From: Aureispira anguillae
GTDB taxonomy: Bacteria; Bacteroidota; Bacteroidia; Chitinophagales; Saprospiraceae
DNA length: 64,000 bases
Direction: 5' to 3'
Assembly: GCF_026000115.1 (NCBI RefSeq)
Contig: NZ_AP026867.1
Span: forward strand, 6,859,001 to 6,923,000
A model generated the notes under the pieces. The model had not been told where the DNA came from. It did no database searches and saw nothing but the letters and a program-made list of their open reading frames with translations. Made by a program: the position numbers and the translations under genes. How positions within the stretch are numbered: position 1 is the stretch's first letter; every line of letters starts with the position of its first letter. This document shows positions 40,941-51,600 of the stretch, piece by piece.

Positions 40941-41324
40941 TTAAGCACTTCGTTTGACCATAGAACTTAATAATAAGCCCAACCCTCCACAGAGCAGCAC
41001 CAAAATCACAATTAAATCAAAAGCTGACATGTACTGTAAACTAAAGTGTGTGTTGGCGATAACACCAAATATTAATGCCACTAAGGAACCGACTGTGATT
41101 AACCAAGCTAAAGGATTGCGAGCATTAAAAAACAGCATGCCAACCCCCAGCATAAAAACAATCATAATGGAGCCAGAAGTAACGCCATAACCTCCAACAT
41201 TAAATAGAGAATATCTGCCATGAAACATCGTGCCTAGATCTACTCGAATAGAATTTAACATTAGGTACAAACCACCAATAAACATAATAAATCCAAGAAA
41301 GAAACGCCCGATATTAGTTCCCAT
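40941..41324 (-). CDS. four-helix small membrane protein
   Basis: 127 residues with four hydrophobic helices (about 7-25, 47-66, 71-89, 100-119) and almost no soluble part. A GGYG-rich loop follows the first helix. No family with known function recognised. Monocistronic, transcribed toward the AraC gene. Confidence 0.65.
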   Translation of the reverse strand: MGTNIGRFFLGFIMFIGGLYLMLNSIRVDLGTMFHGRYSLFNVGGYGVTSGSIMIVFMLGVGMLFFNARNPLAWLITVGSLVALIFGVIANTHFSLQYMSAFDLIVILVLLCGGLGLLLSSMVKRSA

Positions 41325-41611
41325 AAGTTTAATGTTGAAGTGTTTAAGAGTTTTTGATAAAAAATAGATAAAACAAAACGGTCTTATGTAAGGGATAACA
41401 TTACAAGTATACTAAAAAATTCCTAGACCCTAATTTTTTAAGATATTCAATTCTTTGTTATCTTGTATAGTTAATGAAAATATTTGATGTTGATTGAAAA
41501 ACAGTCATTCACCAGAACAATCAATATTTTTAATTTCGATAGTTCCTCTAAAAATCAAAGCCTACCAACCTTAATTATTTACGAACTATTATAATTTGTA
41601 ATCACTAGAAT

Positions 41612-43516
41612 ATGACCACACAAATAAAATCATTCGAACAGTATCAAGAAGTTTATCAAAAAAGTGTCAACCAACCAGAAGTATTTTGGGAAGAACAAGC
41701 TGCCTCTTTTATTTGGCGCAAAAAATGGGACAAAACACTAGATTGGGACTTTAGAAAACCAGCGGTAAAATGGTTTGTGGGTGGTAAATTGAATATTACA
41801 GAAAATTGCCTAGATCGCCATTTGGAGACTAGAGGAGATAAAACAGCCATCATTTGGGAGCCAAATGAACCCAATGAGCCTACTATAAAATATACTTACA
41901 AAGAGTTGCACGCTGAGGTTTGTCAATTTGCCAATGTGCTCAAAGCAAATGGTATCACCAAAGGAGATAGAGTTTGTTTTTATATGCCAATGGTTGCAGA
42001 ATTGGCGATTGCTGTTTTGGCTTGTGCTAGAATAGGAGCTGTTCATTCGGTCGTATTTGCAGGCTTTTCTGCCAAGGCGTTGGCTGATCGAGTAAAAGAT
42101 GCCCAAGCCAAAATGATTATTACTTCAGATGGAAATTATAGAGGGGCTAAAAATATTCCTGTTAAGGCGGTTGTTGATGCTGCTTTAGAGCAGGATTGTG
42201 ATTCCGTAGAAACTGTTATTGTGTATCAGCGTACACAGACAGCGGTGACGATGCAGGATGGGAGAGATAAGTGGTGGCACGAAGAAATGAAGGGGAAAAG
42301 CACAAGCTGCGAGGCAACAGAAATGGATGCTGAGGATATGTTGTTTATTTTATACACTTCTGGCTCTACTGGCAAACCCAAAGGAGTCGTGCATACCTGT
42401 GGCGGGTATATGGTGTACACCGAGTATTCATTTCAAAATGTATTTCAATATCAAGAAGAGGATGTGTATTGGTGTACGGCAGATATAGGATGGATTACAG
42501 GGCATTCGTATATTGTTTATGGTCCTTTGTTGGCTGGAGCGACAACTATGATGTTTGAAGGAGTACCAACGTATCCCGATGCAGGGCGATTTTGGAAAAT
42601 TTGCGAAAAACATCAAGTCAATCAATTTTATACGGCACCAACTGCCATTCGAGCGCTACAAGCAATGGGAGATGAGCATGTCACGAATAGCGACTTAAGC
42701 AGCCTTAAGGTTTTGGGGACGGTCGGAGAGCCTATTAATGATGAAGCCTGGCATTGGTACAACGAAGTGGTTGGACAACAAAAATGCCCTATTGTAGATA
42801 CTTGGTGGCAAACGGAAACAGGGGGCATCATGATTTCTGCTTTGGCAGGGCATACGCCTCTAAAACCTTGTTATGCTAGTCTGCCTTTACCTGGGATTCA
42901 GCCTTGTTTGGTAGATACTGATGGTAATGAAATTGAAGGAAACGATGTAGAAGGTTTGCTTTGTGTAAAATTCCCTTGGCCCTCTATGATCCGAACTACT
43001 TATGGGGATCATGAGCGTTGCAGGCAGGTCTATTTTTCGGCTTTTGAGGATAAATATTTTACAGGAGATGGTGCTAGACGAGACGAAAATGGGTTTTATC
43101 GAATCATTGGTCGGGTGGATGATGTTATTAATGTATCAGGGCATCGTTTTGGAACGGCTGAAATTGAAGATGCCATTAATGGTCATCTTAATATTGTTGA
43201 ATCTGCTGTTGTAGGCTATCCACATGATATAAAGGGGCAGGGGATTTATGCTTATGTAATCGCAAATGATGCGGTGGTTGATGAAGCTGAATTTAGAGAA
43301 GAAATCTTATTTATTGTTTCTAAAGAAATTGGACGTATTGCTAAGCCAGATAAGATTCAGATTGTAAAAGGGCTGCCTAAAACTCGTTCAGGAAAAATTA
43401 TGCGCCGTATTTTACGTAAAATAGCAAGTGGCGATGTCTCTAATTTGGGAGATACTTCTACCTTACTCAATCCAGATGTGGTAGAGGAAGTCATTGGAAG
43501 TGCATTGGTTGAATAG
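41612..43516 (+). CDS. acs: acetyl-CoA synthetase
   Basis: 634 residues. It activates acetate to acetyl-CoA through acetyl-AMP in the cytoplasm. Seen: N-terminal WFVGGKLNITENCLDRHL, the P-loop LYTSGSTGKPKGVVHT (~247-262), WCTADIGWITGHSYIVYGP, the adenylate motif DTWWQTETGG (~396), YFTGDGARRDENGFYRIIGR, and the C-terminal KTRSGKIMRR (~590-599) whose lysine is the classic acetylation site that controls the enzyme. The N-terminal signature and length separate it from other acyl-CoA ligases. Monocistronic with its own terminator. Confidence 0.96.
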   Translation: MTTQIKSFEQYQEVYQKSVNQPEVFWEEQAASFIWRKKWDKTLDWDFRKPAVKWFVGGKLNITENCLDRHLETRGDKTAIIWEPNEPNEPTIKYTYKELHAEVCQFANVLKANGITKGDRVCFYMPMVAELAIAVLACARIGAVHSVVFAGFSAKALADRVKDAQAKMIITSDGNYRGAKNIPVKAVVDAALEQDCDSVETVIVYQRTQTAVTMQDGRDKWWHEEMKGKSTSCEATEMDAEDMLFILYTSGSTGKPKGVVHTCGGYMVYTEYSFQNVFQYQEEDVYWCTADIGWITGHSYIVYGPLLAGATTMMFEGVPTYPDAGRFWKICEKHQVNQFYTAPTAIRALQAMGDEHVTNSDLSSLKVLGTVGEPINDEAWHWYNEVVGQQKCPIVDTWWQTETGGIMISALAGHTPLKPCYASLPLPGIQPCLVDTDGNEIEGNDVEGLLCVKFPWPSMIRTTYGDHERCRQVYFSAFEDKYFTGDGARRDENGFYRIIGRVDDVINVSGHRFGTAEIEDAINGHLNIVESAVVGYPHDIKGQGIYAYVIANDAVVDEAEFREEILFIVSKEIGRIAKPDKIQIVKGLPKTRSGKIMRRILRKIASGDVSNLGDTSTLLNPDVVEEVIGSALVE

Positions 43517-43536
43517 AGAGCTTTTATGTAACTCGT

Positions 43537-43588
43537 TCCCCTTCTTTTGAGTGTGTTGAATCGCTTAAAGGAAGGGGATTTTTTGTTT
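43537..43588 (+). terminator. terminator of acs
   Basis: TCCCCTTC (43537-43544) pairs with GAAGGGGA (43571-43578), with further partial pairing inside a longer loop. Six T follow. Confidence 0.7.
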
Positions 43589-43740
43589 TAGTGAGGCCCT
43601 ACATTTTAAGAATACAACAAGTGATCAATCTATTAGATAGAATGTTAAAGAGCATAAAAATTAGACTCGTTGTTTGTATTTAGTCTAAATAAATTATATC
43701 TTGCGCTAACTAACTACAGATTAATAAAAAATAAAGGACC

Positions 43741-43881
43741 ATGAATCCACTTGAAATAAATAATACGCCTAGTTCTGTTATTCCAAGTTTTGACTGTAAA
43801 GATTGCAAAAAGAAGTGTTGCAAAAAATATAAAAAGGGCAAAAAGCAATGTAAACGTTGTCCCAAGTCACCTCAACTTTAG
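43741..43881 (+). CDS. 46-residue Lys/Cys-rich peptide
   Basis: A short frame from ATG 43741 to TAG 43881 with a purine-rich AAAGGA just upstream. The second half carries the cysteine pattern DCKDCKKKCCKKYKKG and QCKRCPK, seven cysteines among many lysines. There is no signal peptide. The pattern suggests a small metal-binding or nucleic-acid-binding protein. It lies alone between acs and the PorP-OmpA gene. Coding status rests on composition and spacing only. Confidence 0.6.
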   Translation: MNPLEINNTPSSVIPSFDCKDCKKKCCKKYKKGKKQCKRCPKSPQL

Positions 43882-43910
43882 TAGATGCCATTGAAAAAAC
43901 TAAGGTCTAC

Positions 43911-43946
43911 AAAAAAAGAGACTACGCTCATGACGTAGCCTCTCTC
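43911..43946 (-). terminator. terminator of the PorP/SprF-OmpA gene
   Basis: On the minus strand AGAGGCTACG/CGTAGTCTCT (one mismatch, 7-base loop) is followed by seven T. On the plus strand it may also end the small Cys-rich gene, without a good T-run. Confidence 0.8.
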
Positions 43947-43977
43947 ATTTGTATAGTTAAAAAGCAAATTAGATTAT

Positions 43978-45579
43978 TTATAATCTACCTTTTGGTTTTT
44001 TTGCTGTAAAAATAATATCAACCCTACGATCTTTAGAATCGCCAGAAGCACTAGTTTTGGCTCCATTGGTAGGGTCTTCTTCTCCCATAGGAATCAGTGT
44101 AACCTTATTACCATCCAACCCTTTATTGACCAAGTATTGACGAACGGCAGTTGCACGGCGCATCGACAATTCCATATTCTTTTTGGCATCACCATTTGTG
44201 CTTGCATTACCTTTAATGTATACTCGAATTTCATTGCCTTTAGCTTGCTCTTGATCTAAGGCTTGCTTAACGGCATCTAAATTAGCCTCGGAGGTAGCTC
44301 CCAATTTAACAGAACCATTGTCAAAGAAAACCTCCCCCACTTTTTTGTATTTTAGAGGTTGATTGTCGATCATCTTTCTAAGCTTTTTAAGCTCTTCTTG
44401 ATTCTTTTTAATCTCATTACCATGTTGTTCAATTTTGGAGCTGTTTTCTTTAATAGCATCTCCTTGTTGTTGAATGGTTGTCGTATTTTGCTCCAAAATC
44501 GTATTGGTTTCTTTTAGAACGGTTTGTAGCGAATCCGTTCTTTTCCGATTTTCATTAATGGTTAATTCTAATTGATTATTTTTGTCTTTTAACACTTTCA
44601 TGTTCTCCTGCATTTGCTTAATCTTTTTGTTTTCACCAAAGCGATAAGCCAACATAAGTTCATGTTGAGTTCCCATACTCGTATTAAGTTGAGAATCTAC
44701 CCCAATGCCAAAGGTATAAGCAAAGACAAACTGCCGCTTAATTTCAACGCCTAGTGTAAGATCAATAGAAGCAGTAGCAGTCGTGTTGTTGCTAGAACGA
44801 TAGCCAACACCTATCCAACCCATTCCGTCTAAACCAACAATCACATTGGCTTCAGCTTGAAAGGGGATGTTCTCGATGATTCTACCCATGAAAACAGGTT
44901 GTAAATAAAAACGGTGTTTTTTCTCAACAGGACCAAATAAGTGTTTATAACTAGCAGAAACTAGCCATTGACGAGTATTGACATACCGAAGGTTGTTGGT
45001 ACTTAACAACTGAAGTCCTGTATTTAAACCTTGAAGCATCGCAGCACCAATATGAAGTCCCTTCCATTGATAATCTAGACCAGCGCTAAAATCAAAAGAA
45101 GTTCCATTGCCTTCAGAGGGCAGCAGTTGATTGTCGTTTGGATTTTCAACCGTTGCCGCAGAATAATTAAACCGTTGATGCACAAATCCCAACGATAGCC
45201 CTGCGCTTAGACCGTGTTTGAACGCCTTTTGACTACTAAAAGGAATATGATAAGCATAGGTTGCCATGCCTCCAACATTGGTGGTAATGTGCATCTGATC
45301 TACATAAAGCATACCGCCAAGTCCCATATTTCCTAGCTTTTCAGTCTTAATGGGAGATTCTAGGCTTATAGCACCACTAAAGGGCGAATTCGGTAGTGAG
45401 GTCCATTGTCTTTTAAAATGCAAACTAACCATACCAAAATCATTTTGCCCCGTTCGAGCTGGATTATATAAGTATGGGTTATAAATATAATGATTGAGTA
45501 AGGGCAGTTGTTGTGCTTGAATGCTAAATGCACTAAATAGCAAAATTACCCCTATACATTTTTGAATTGTTTTTAACAT
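43978..45579 (-). CDS. PorP/SprF-type outer membrane protein fused to an OmpA-like domain
   Basis: 533 residues from the ATG at 45579, which begins a good signal peptide (MLKTIQKCIGVILLFSAFSIQAQ). A longer frame adds 19 residues before it. Residues ~25-310 are a PorP/SprF-like beta barrel (HYIYNPYLYNPARTGQND, LHFKRQWTSLPNSPFSG, RYVNTRQWLVSASYKHLF). A coiled coil follows (~320-410), then an OmpA C-terminal peptidoglycan-binding domain (VFFDNGSVKL, MELSMRRATAVRQYLVNKG, DRRVDII). PorP/SprF proteins act with T9SS cargo that carry type B sorting domains. Such a cargo gene lies directly upstream (90 bases), so the pair is probably an operon. The fusion would tie the outer-membrane partner to the cell wall. 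Confidence 0.9.
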   Translation of the reverse strand: MLKTIQKCIGVILLFSAFSIQAQQLPLLNHYIYNPYLYNPARTGQNDFGMVSLHFKRQWTSLPNSPFSGAISLESPIKTEKLGNMGLGGMLYVDQMHITTNVGGMATYAYHIPFSSQKAFKHGLSAGLSLGFVHQRFNYSAATVENPNDNQLLPSEGNGTSFDFSAGLDYQWKGLHIGAAMLQGLNTGLQLLSTNNLRYVNTRQWLVSASYKHLFGPVEKKHRFYLQPVFMGRIIENIPFQAEANVIVGLDGMGWIGVGYRSSNNTTATASIDLTLGVEIKRQFVFAYTFGIGVDSQLNTSMGTQHELMLAYRFGENKKIKQMQENMKVLKDKNNQLELTINENRKRTDSLQTVLKETNTILEQNTTTIQQQGDAIKENSSKIEQHGNEIKKNQEELKKLRKMIDNQPLKYKKVGEVFFDNGSVKLGATSEANLDAVKQALDQEQAKGNEIRVYIKGNASTNGDAKKNMELSMRRATAVRQYLVNKGLDGNKVTLIPMGEEDPTNGAKTSASGDSKDRRVDIIFTAKKPKGRL

Positions 45580-45668
45580 GATTTTCAATTTAAAAATTTG
45601 AAAAGAGACAAAGCTTCTGTAATTGGGAACGACCAACTTTATTACTGCCGTTCCCTAACAAAGTTGCT

Positions 45669-48600
45669 TTATCGTTTAATAGTTACAGCACCTTTAATTG
45701 TCTTATCCTCATTCTCAAGATGGATAATATACCAGTAGGTACCATCGGGTAAATTTTGACCATTGAATGTGCCATACCAATCATTTTGGTAATTCTGTGT
45801 ATTTAATACTTCTATGCCACCACGAGATACAATTTGCAGTTGATAAGGTCCTATTGCTGGATCTTGTAAGAAATTGACAGACCAGTAATCATTGACCCCA
45901 TCTCCATTGGGCGTAAATAAATCAACAATTTTTAAATCTTCGATAGTGGGCTGAGTAACGGTAATATTTAATTTAGTAGAAGCGCTGCACCCCAATGTAT
46001 TATATGTAGATACGGTATAGGTGAATGTGCCTAATCCTGATGGGGTGAATGTTGGATTTGGAATATTGACATTATCCAAATCTGTGGCTGGCGACCATTC
46101 ATAACCAATGCCCCCTGCTGCCCATAATTGTATTGGAGTACCAAGTACTGTGTTGGTATCAGCTATAACAGTAATGGATGGAGCAGGAGCAATTTCTACA
46201 TTAGTCGTATACGTTGAAGAGCAATTATTAACGGTTACAACAACGGTATAAAGCCCCGAATCTGCTTGCGTCGCATTGATAATAGGAGTACGACTAGTTG
46301 CCGTGAACCCATTTGGACCAGTCCAAGCATAAGTAGCTCCAAATACTTCCTGTACCTCTAGTTTTAGATCTTCTCCAATACATACGGGGCTATTGCTATT
46401 GGCAAGCCCAGCATCAGGAAGTGCTGTAATCATAACTAGGGTAGAAAGCGGTAAGGATGCACAGCCATTGGCATCGGTTGCCACTAAACTATAGAATCCT
46501 TGGTGATCTGTTTCTAAGACCGCACTAATCGCTATATCTTGCGTTGTCGCTGTAAAACCATTTGGACCTGTCCAATTATAGGTAGCACCAGAAACAGGCG
46601 TAGTAGTAATGCTTAAATCCTCTAATTCGCAAAGTGGGCTATTGCTGGTTAGGCTATTCAATACAGGTCTTGTATTAACAGTGACCGTGGTTGAAGTACT
46701 ATTTGAGGTACATCCATTTAAGCTAACAGCAACCTGATAGGTTCCTGCTTCTGCTGTTGTAATATTGGTTAAGTTAAAATTCTGTAGGGTTGTTGCAAAG
46801 CCATTCGGACCTGTCCAATTATAAGTGGCACCAGCAATCGTACTGGATTGTACAAAAACCGTTTCTCCTTCACAAACAGGACTATCATTAAAAGCCGTTG
46901 GTGCAGCAGGAAGTTGACGAACATCAACATTAATGCTTGTTAGAGGTGAAATACAATCGCCAGCATCCTCTGCTACAAAAAATACATAGTTACCTACGGC
47001 AAGCGTTCCTGTATTAAAGGTACCTGTAGTGTTGGCTGTAGACATTGTAAAACGCCCTAGCTCTGTATTGTTGTTATCGTAAAATACTAAATCACCACTG
47101 CCTGAGCCTGTCGCTGATAAAATAGCATCCGAACCACTACAAATGGTAACGTTGGATGCACTAGGAGGATTAGGACTAGGATTTACAACGACTGTAGCCA
47201 TTGCCATTGCACTAACACAGCCAGTACTATTGTCCGTTTCATTGACATAGTAAGTGGTTGACTGATTAACGATAGAGAGGGGTAAGGTTGTTCCTGTGCC
47301 AATCATATTCGTTCCTGTAGCATCACTATACCAATTGAGGGTACCTCCAGAACCAATAGCTGTTAAGGTAGCAGAATTGCCCTCACAAGTTGTGTCTGCT
47401 GTTGTTATAGGTGTCGTAGGAATTGGATCAACGGTGACGGTTGCGGTATCAATGGCACTCATACAACCATTCTGGTCTACCGCTGTTACATAAAAATTGG
47501 TAGTTGTAGTTAGATTCCCTGTGACAAAAGTATTGGTAGTTGCCACTAAATTGGTGAGCGGAAGGTCACTATACCAGTTGACACTGCCAGAAGCACTAAG
47601 GGTAGCAACATTTCCCGCACATATTGTGATATCAGAAGCAGTAGGAGTAGCAGGAAGCGTATTGACCGTTACACCAATAGCAACTAAACCAGACTCACAG
47701 GTTCCATTATCTTCTGTTGTATAAAATACATGATTGCCAGCAGCCAAAGTACCAGCGTTAAAGGTTGCGATAGGATTGCCTCCCATATTTATTCGACCAA
47801 CTTCAGTTGATGTATTGTCATAAAAAACAATATCTCCTAATCCAGATCCCGTAGCTGATAAAATGGCATCTTGCCCTAAACAAACAATTACTGAATTGGA
47901 GCTTGGAGGATTGGGAGTGGTATTAACAACAGCTGTAATAGCGATTATATTACTCAAACAACCATTCGCTGAAACTTCTTGAATATAATAAGTCGTATTC
48001 TGAGCTAAAGCAGGTGTTGTCAATGAAGTTCCTGTTCCAACTAATATAGTAGCAGAAGCATCGCTATACCAATTTAATGTTCCTCCTGTTCCCATAGCCA
48101 ATAATGTAGCAGGAGTGCCTGTGCAAACTGTATCTGGGGTTCCTGTAGGATCAGCAGGCAATGGGTTGATGGTAACGGTAACGGTAGTAGCTGGACTTTC
48201 ACAGCCATTAGCGTCTATTTGAGTTACATAAAAATCAGTAGTAGTAGTGAGGTTGCCTGTGTTATAGGTTGATCCTGTATTTAATAAATTGGTCAATGCC
48301 ATATCGCTATACCAATTGGTTGTGCCTGTAGCAGTAGCGATTAAAGTAGTTGAATTGCCAGAGCAAATATTGCTGTTATTCGCAGTAGGTGCAGTGGGGA
48401 TAGCATTAACTGTGACACTAATTGCTGCAGGGTTGGATAAGCAAGTACCATTGTCTTCACGAACACTATAAGTATGCGTACCAGTTGCTAGAGTACCAGC
48501 ATTAAAAGTAGCATTAGGATTTCCTCCCATTGTTACCCGACCTACTTCTGTAAGTGTGTTATCATAAAATACTAAATCACCTGTTCCTGTGCCAGTAGCC

Positions 48601-51600
48601 GAGAGGATGACATCATCTCCATTACAAACAAAAACAGGACTAGTGCTTGGCGTATTGGGCAATGGATTGACCGTGATAGTTACAGCTACTAGGTCACTTT
48701 GACAAGCGTTACCATCCGATTCTTGTACAAAATAGGTGGTATTTTGGTTTAATGCAGGACTAGTAAAGGAAGTTCCTGTTCCAACAGCATTATTCCCCGC
48801 TGCATCGCTAAACCAAGTTGTCGTTCCACCAGAGGAGGTAGCAGTAAGGGTTGCCGTTTGTCCTAAACAGATAGTCGCTCCAGTTCCCGTAGGATTGGTA
48901 GGATTGGGATTAACGGTTACAGTAACAAGAGTAAAAGCACTTTCACAGCCATTATTGTCTATTTGAGTTGTATAATAGTTTGTTGTTGTTGTTAATGCTC
49001 CTGTTGTATAAGAACTTCCAGTTCCTACTAAGTTCGTTAGTGCTGCATCCGCATACCAGTTGATACTACCTGTTGAGCTTGCGGACAAGGTTGTAGAACC
49101 ATTGGCACAAATACTAGTTCCTGAAGCAGTTGGAGCACTAGGTAAAGCATTGACCGTAACACCAATTAGATTGAGTGGTGATTCGCAGCTGCCATCATAT
49201 TCTCTTACATAATAGGTGTGCGCACCTGCGGCTAATGCTCCTAAATTAAGGCTTGCATTAGGTGTTCCAGTTGACATTGTTGTTCGACCAATTTCAGTTA
49301 GACTATTGTCATAAAAAACTAAGTCACCAGAACCTGAGCCCGTCGCAGACAAGATAACATCTTCACCAAAGCAGACGGCTATAGGAGTTGTACTAGGTTG
49401 GTTCGGTAATGGATTGACAATAACTTCTGCTGAAGTTAGTGGTCCAGTACAAGAGCCTACCGATTGCCCCGCATAGAATACGGTATTTTGATGGAGTACG
49501 GGGGTATTTAAGACTAAGGTAGGGGCAGGACCTGTAGCAATATTAATTTGCCCTAGTGCATCACTATACCAGTTGAGGGTACCTGAACCAGTAGTGGATA
49601 TGGTAGCTGATTGGCCAGCACAAACAGTATCTAAGGTTACGACAGGACCCGCCGAGGTAGGGATTGCATCAAAATCGAAATAAACGGGAGCAGACCAACC
49701 ACAACAATTGTCCTTAACTCTAAGGCGAAGATGATAATTGACGGTTGCACCTGTTACGGGAGTAGGAAAAGAAGCTACTTTTGTATTGTAAATGCCAATA
49801 GGATTGGTCGTATTGTTTGCCCCTTCAAATAATATCCATTCGTACTCTGAAGCAGCAGCAGGGGTATTCATCGTAAAGGTTTGCCCTTCGCAAATCGTAA
49901 CTGACATGGCGGGATCAAAGGTTGGCAATGCACGAGCTGTATTAATTTGAACAAAACCAGCATAAGTTACCCCATCAATAATAATATCTTGTGATCCTAC
50001 TGTCGTGTAAGAAATAATAGCAGGGGTAGAACTGTTGGTATAAGAACTTACTCCATTTTCTAAATCATCAATAAACGAAGCAACAGCAGGAAGTCCCCAT
50101 GTTCCTCCATTTTTAGTAATGATAATTTCGGAATTTTGACAACCTTCTAATGGCTCATTGGTTATTATTTGAGTGATATTAGGAGACGTTGTTGATGTAA
50201 CCGCTGCTCCACTAACTGTACGTACTTGCTCACTACGCCCGTTAGCACCAGCACCACCATTACCACCACGACCGCCATTGCCACCACGACCACCAACTCC
50301 ACCAATTCCTACTTCACAAGAAGAACAACCAAACAATCCTCCACTGGTGCCACCTAAGCCACCACCATTGCCGCCAGAACCGCCGTTGCCACCAGAACCA
50401 GCATTGCCTCCAAGCGGAGCTGCACCAGCAACCAAGGTTACATTATTGCGAGTCCCATTACTAGCAACGATAAACATAGAAAAGGACCCACCAGATCCCC
50501 AACCACCAGTGCCACCTTGACCACCTTGGCCGCCGCCACCGCCGCCGCCGCCACCGCCTCCGGTGCCGTCGGTACAAAAGAAGCAACCTTGACCGCCGCC
50601 ACCGCCGCCGCCACCGCCGCCACCACCACCGGTGCCGTCAGTACCACTAGCGCTTTGTCCAGAAGGTAGCCAAAAATTACTAAATGTTGTAGAAATTGGT
50701 AATGCAGCGCCATTGGAACCATTTACACCAGGAGTTCCAATCGTTCCCACAGTAGCATTTACAGAACTACAAGAACCACTACCATTAGTGCCATTACCAT
50801 TGCCATAGGCACCGCCTGAGCCACCAGTACCGCCGCCTCCTGCGCCTCCTGCACCACCATTCCCTCCACGGTTGTCTTCAGCACCAGCAGAACCACCAGA
50901 ACCGCCACCGCCACCTTGACGGGCAGTTCCAGAGTTGCCTCCTGAACCATTTTGACCTGAATTTCGACAGGAAAAATCATTATTGGTGGGAGCACCAGTA
51001 ATACCACCGCCGCCTGTACCACCATTTCCTCCACGGTTGGTCGTACAATCATCATCACAATCTGCGGCACTACCTGTACCACCTGTGCTACCAGCAATAG
51101 CTGTAGGTCTATTGATACCGTTTATGCCTCTAGTTCCTGATCCTGTATTCATGGTACAGCGTTCTAGATGCCAGCCATTGGAACTACGGAAATAGAAACC
51201 ATAAACACTATTACCTCTATTAGCTGTTGTTCCAGATGCTGTACCAGAAGTGCCTCCATTTTTTACGTTAAAGGTAATATCTTGGATTAATTGATTGTTC
51301 TGTCCAATAGCTTCAACTCCAATGTAGTAGCCTACATTTGTTCCTGTACTACCATCATAGGCAGAAGTTTCTAATGGAGAGTTGATATTGATTGTAGTAG
51401 TCAAACTACTATTTTTTCGACCGATACCTAATACAACTTCCCAATCACCATCAATGATAATATCATCACATCCTATGATAATTTTATGGGTTAAATTATA
51501 GGTACCCGATAGTAAACGAATATGTTTTCTATTTTGTAAACAAGCTTGATTTAAAGCCGTTGATAAGTCAACAGGGTTTGCTTCGCTACCATCATTGGTT

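Noticed and set aside
50173-50520. Plus-strand proline-rich open frame of 115 codons
   Set aside because: It is antisense to the glycine block; GGN codons read as proline codons on the other strand. No signal or family.
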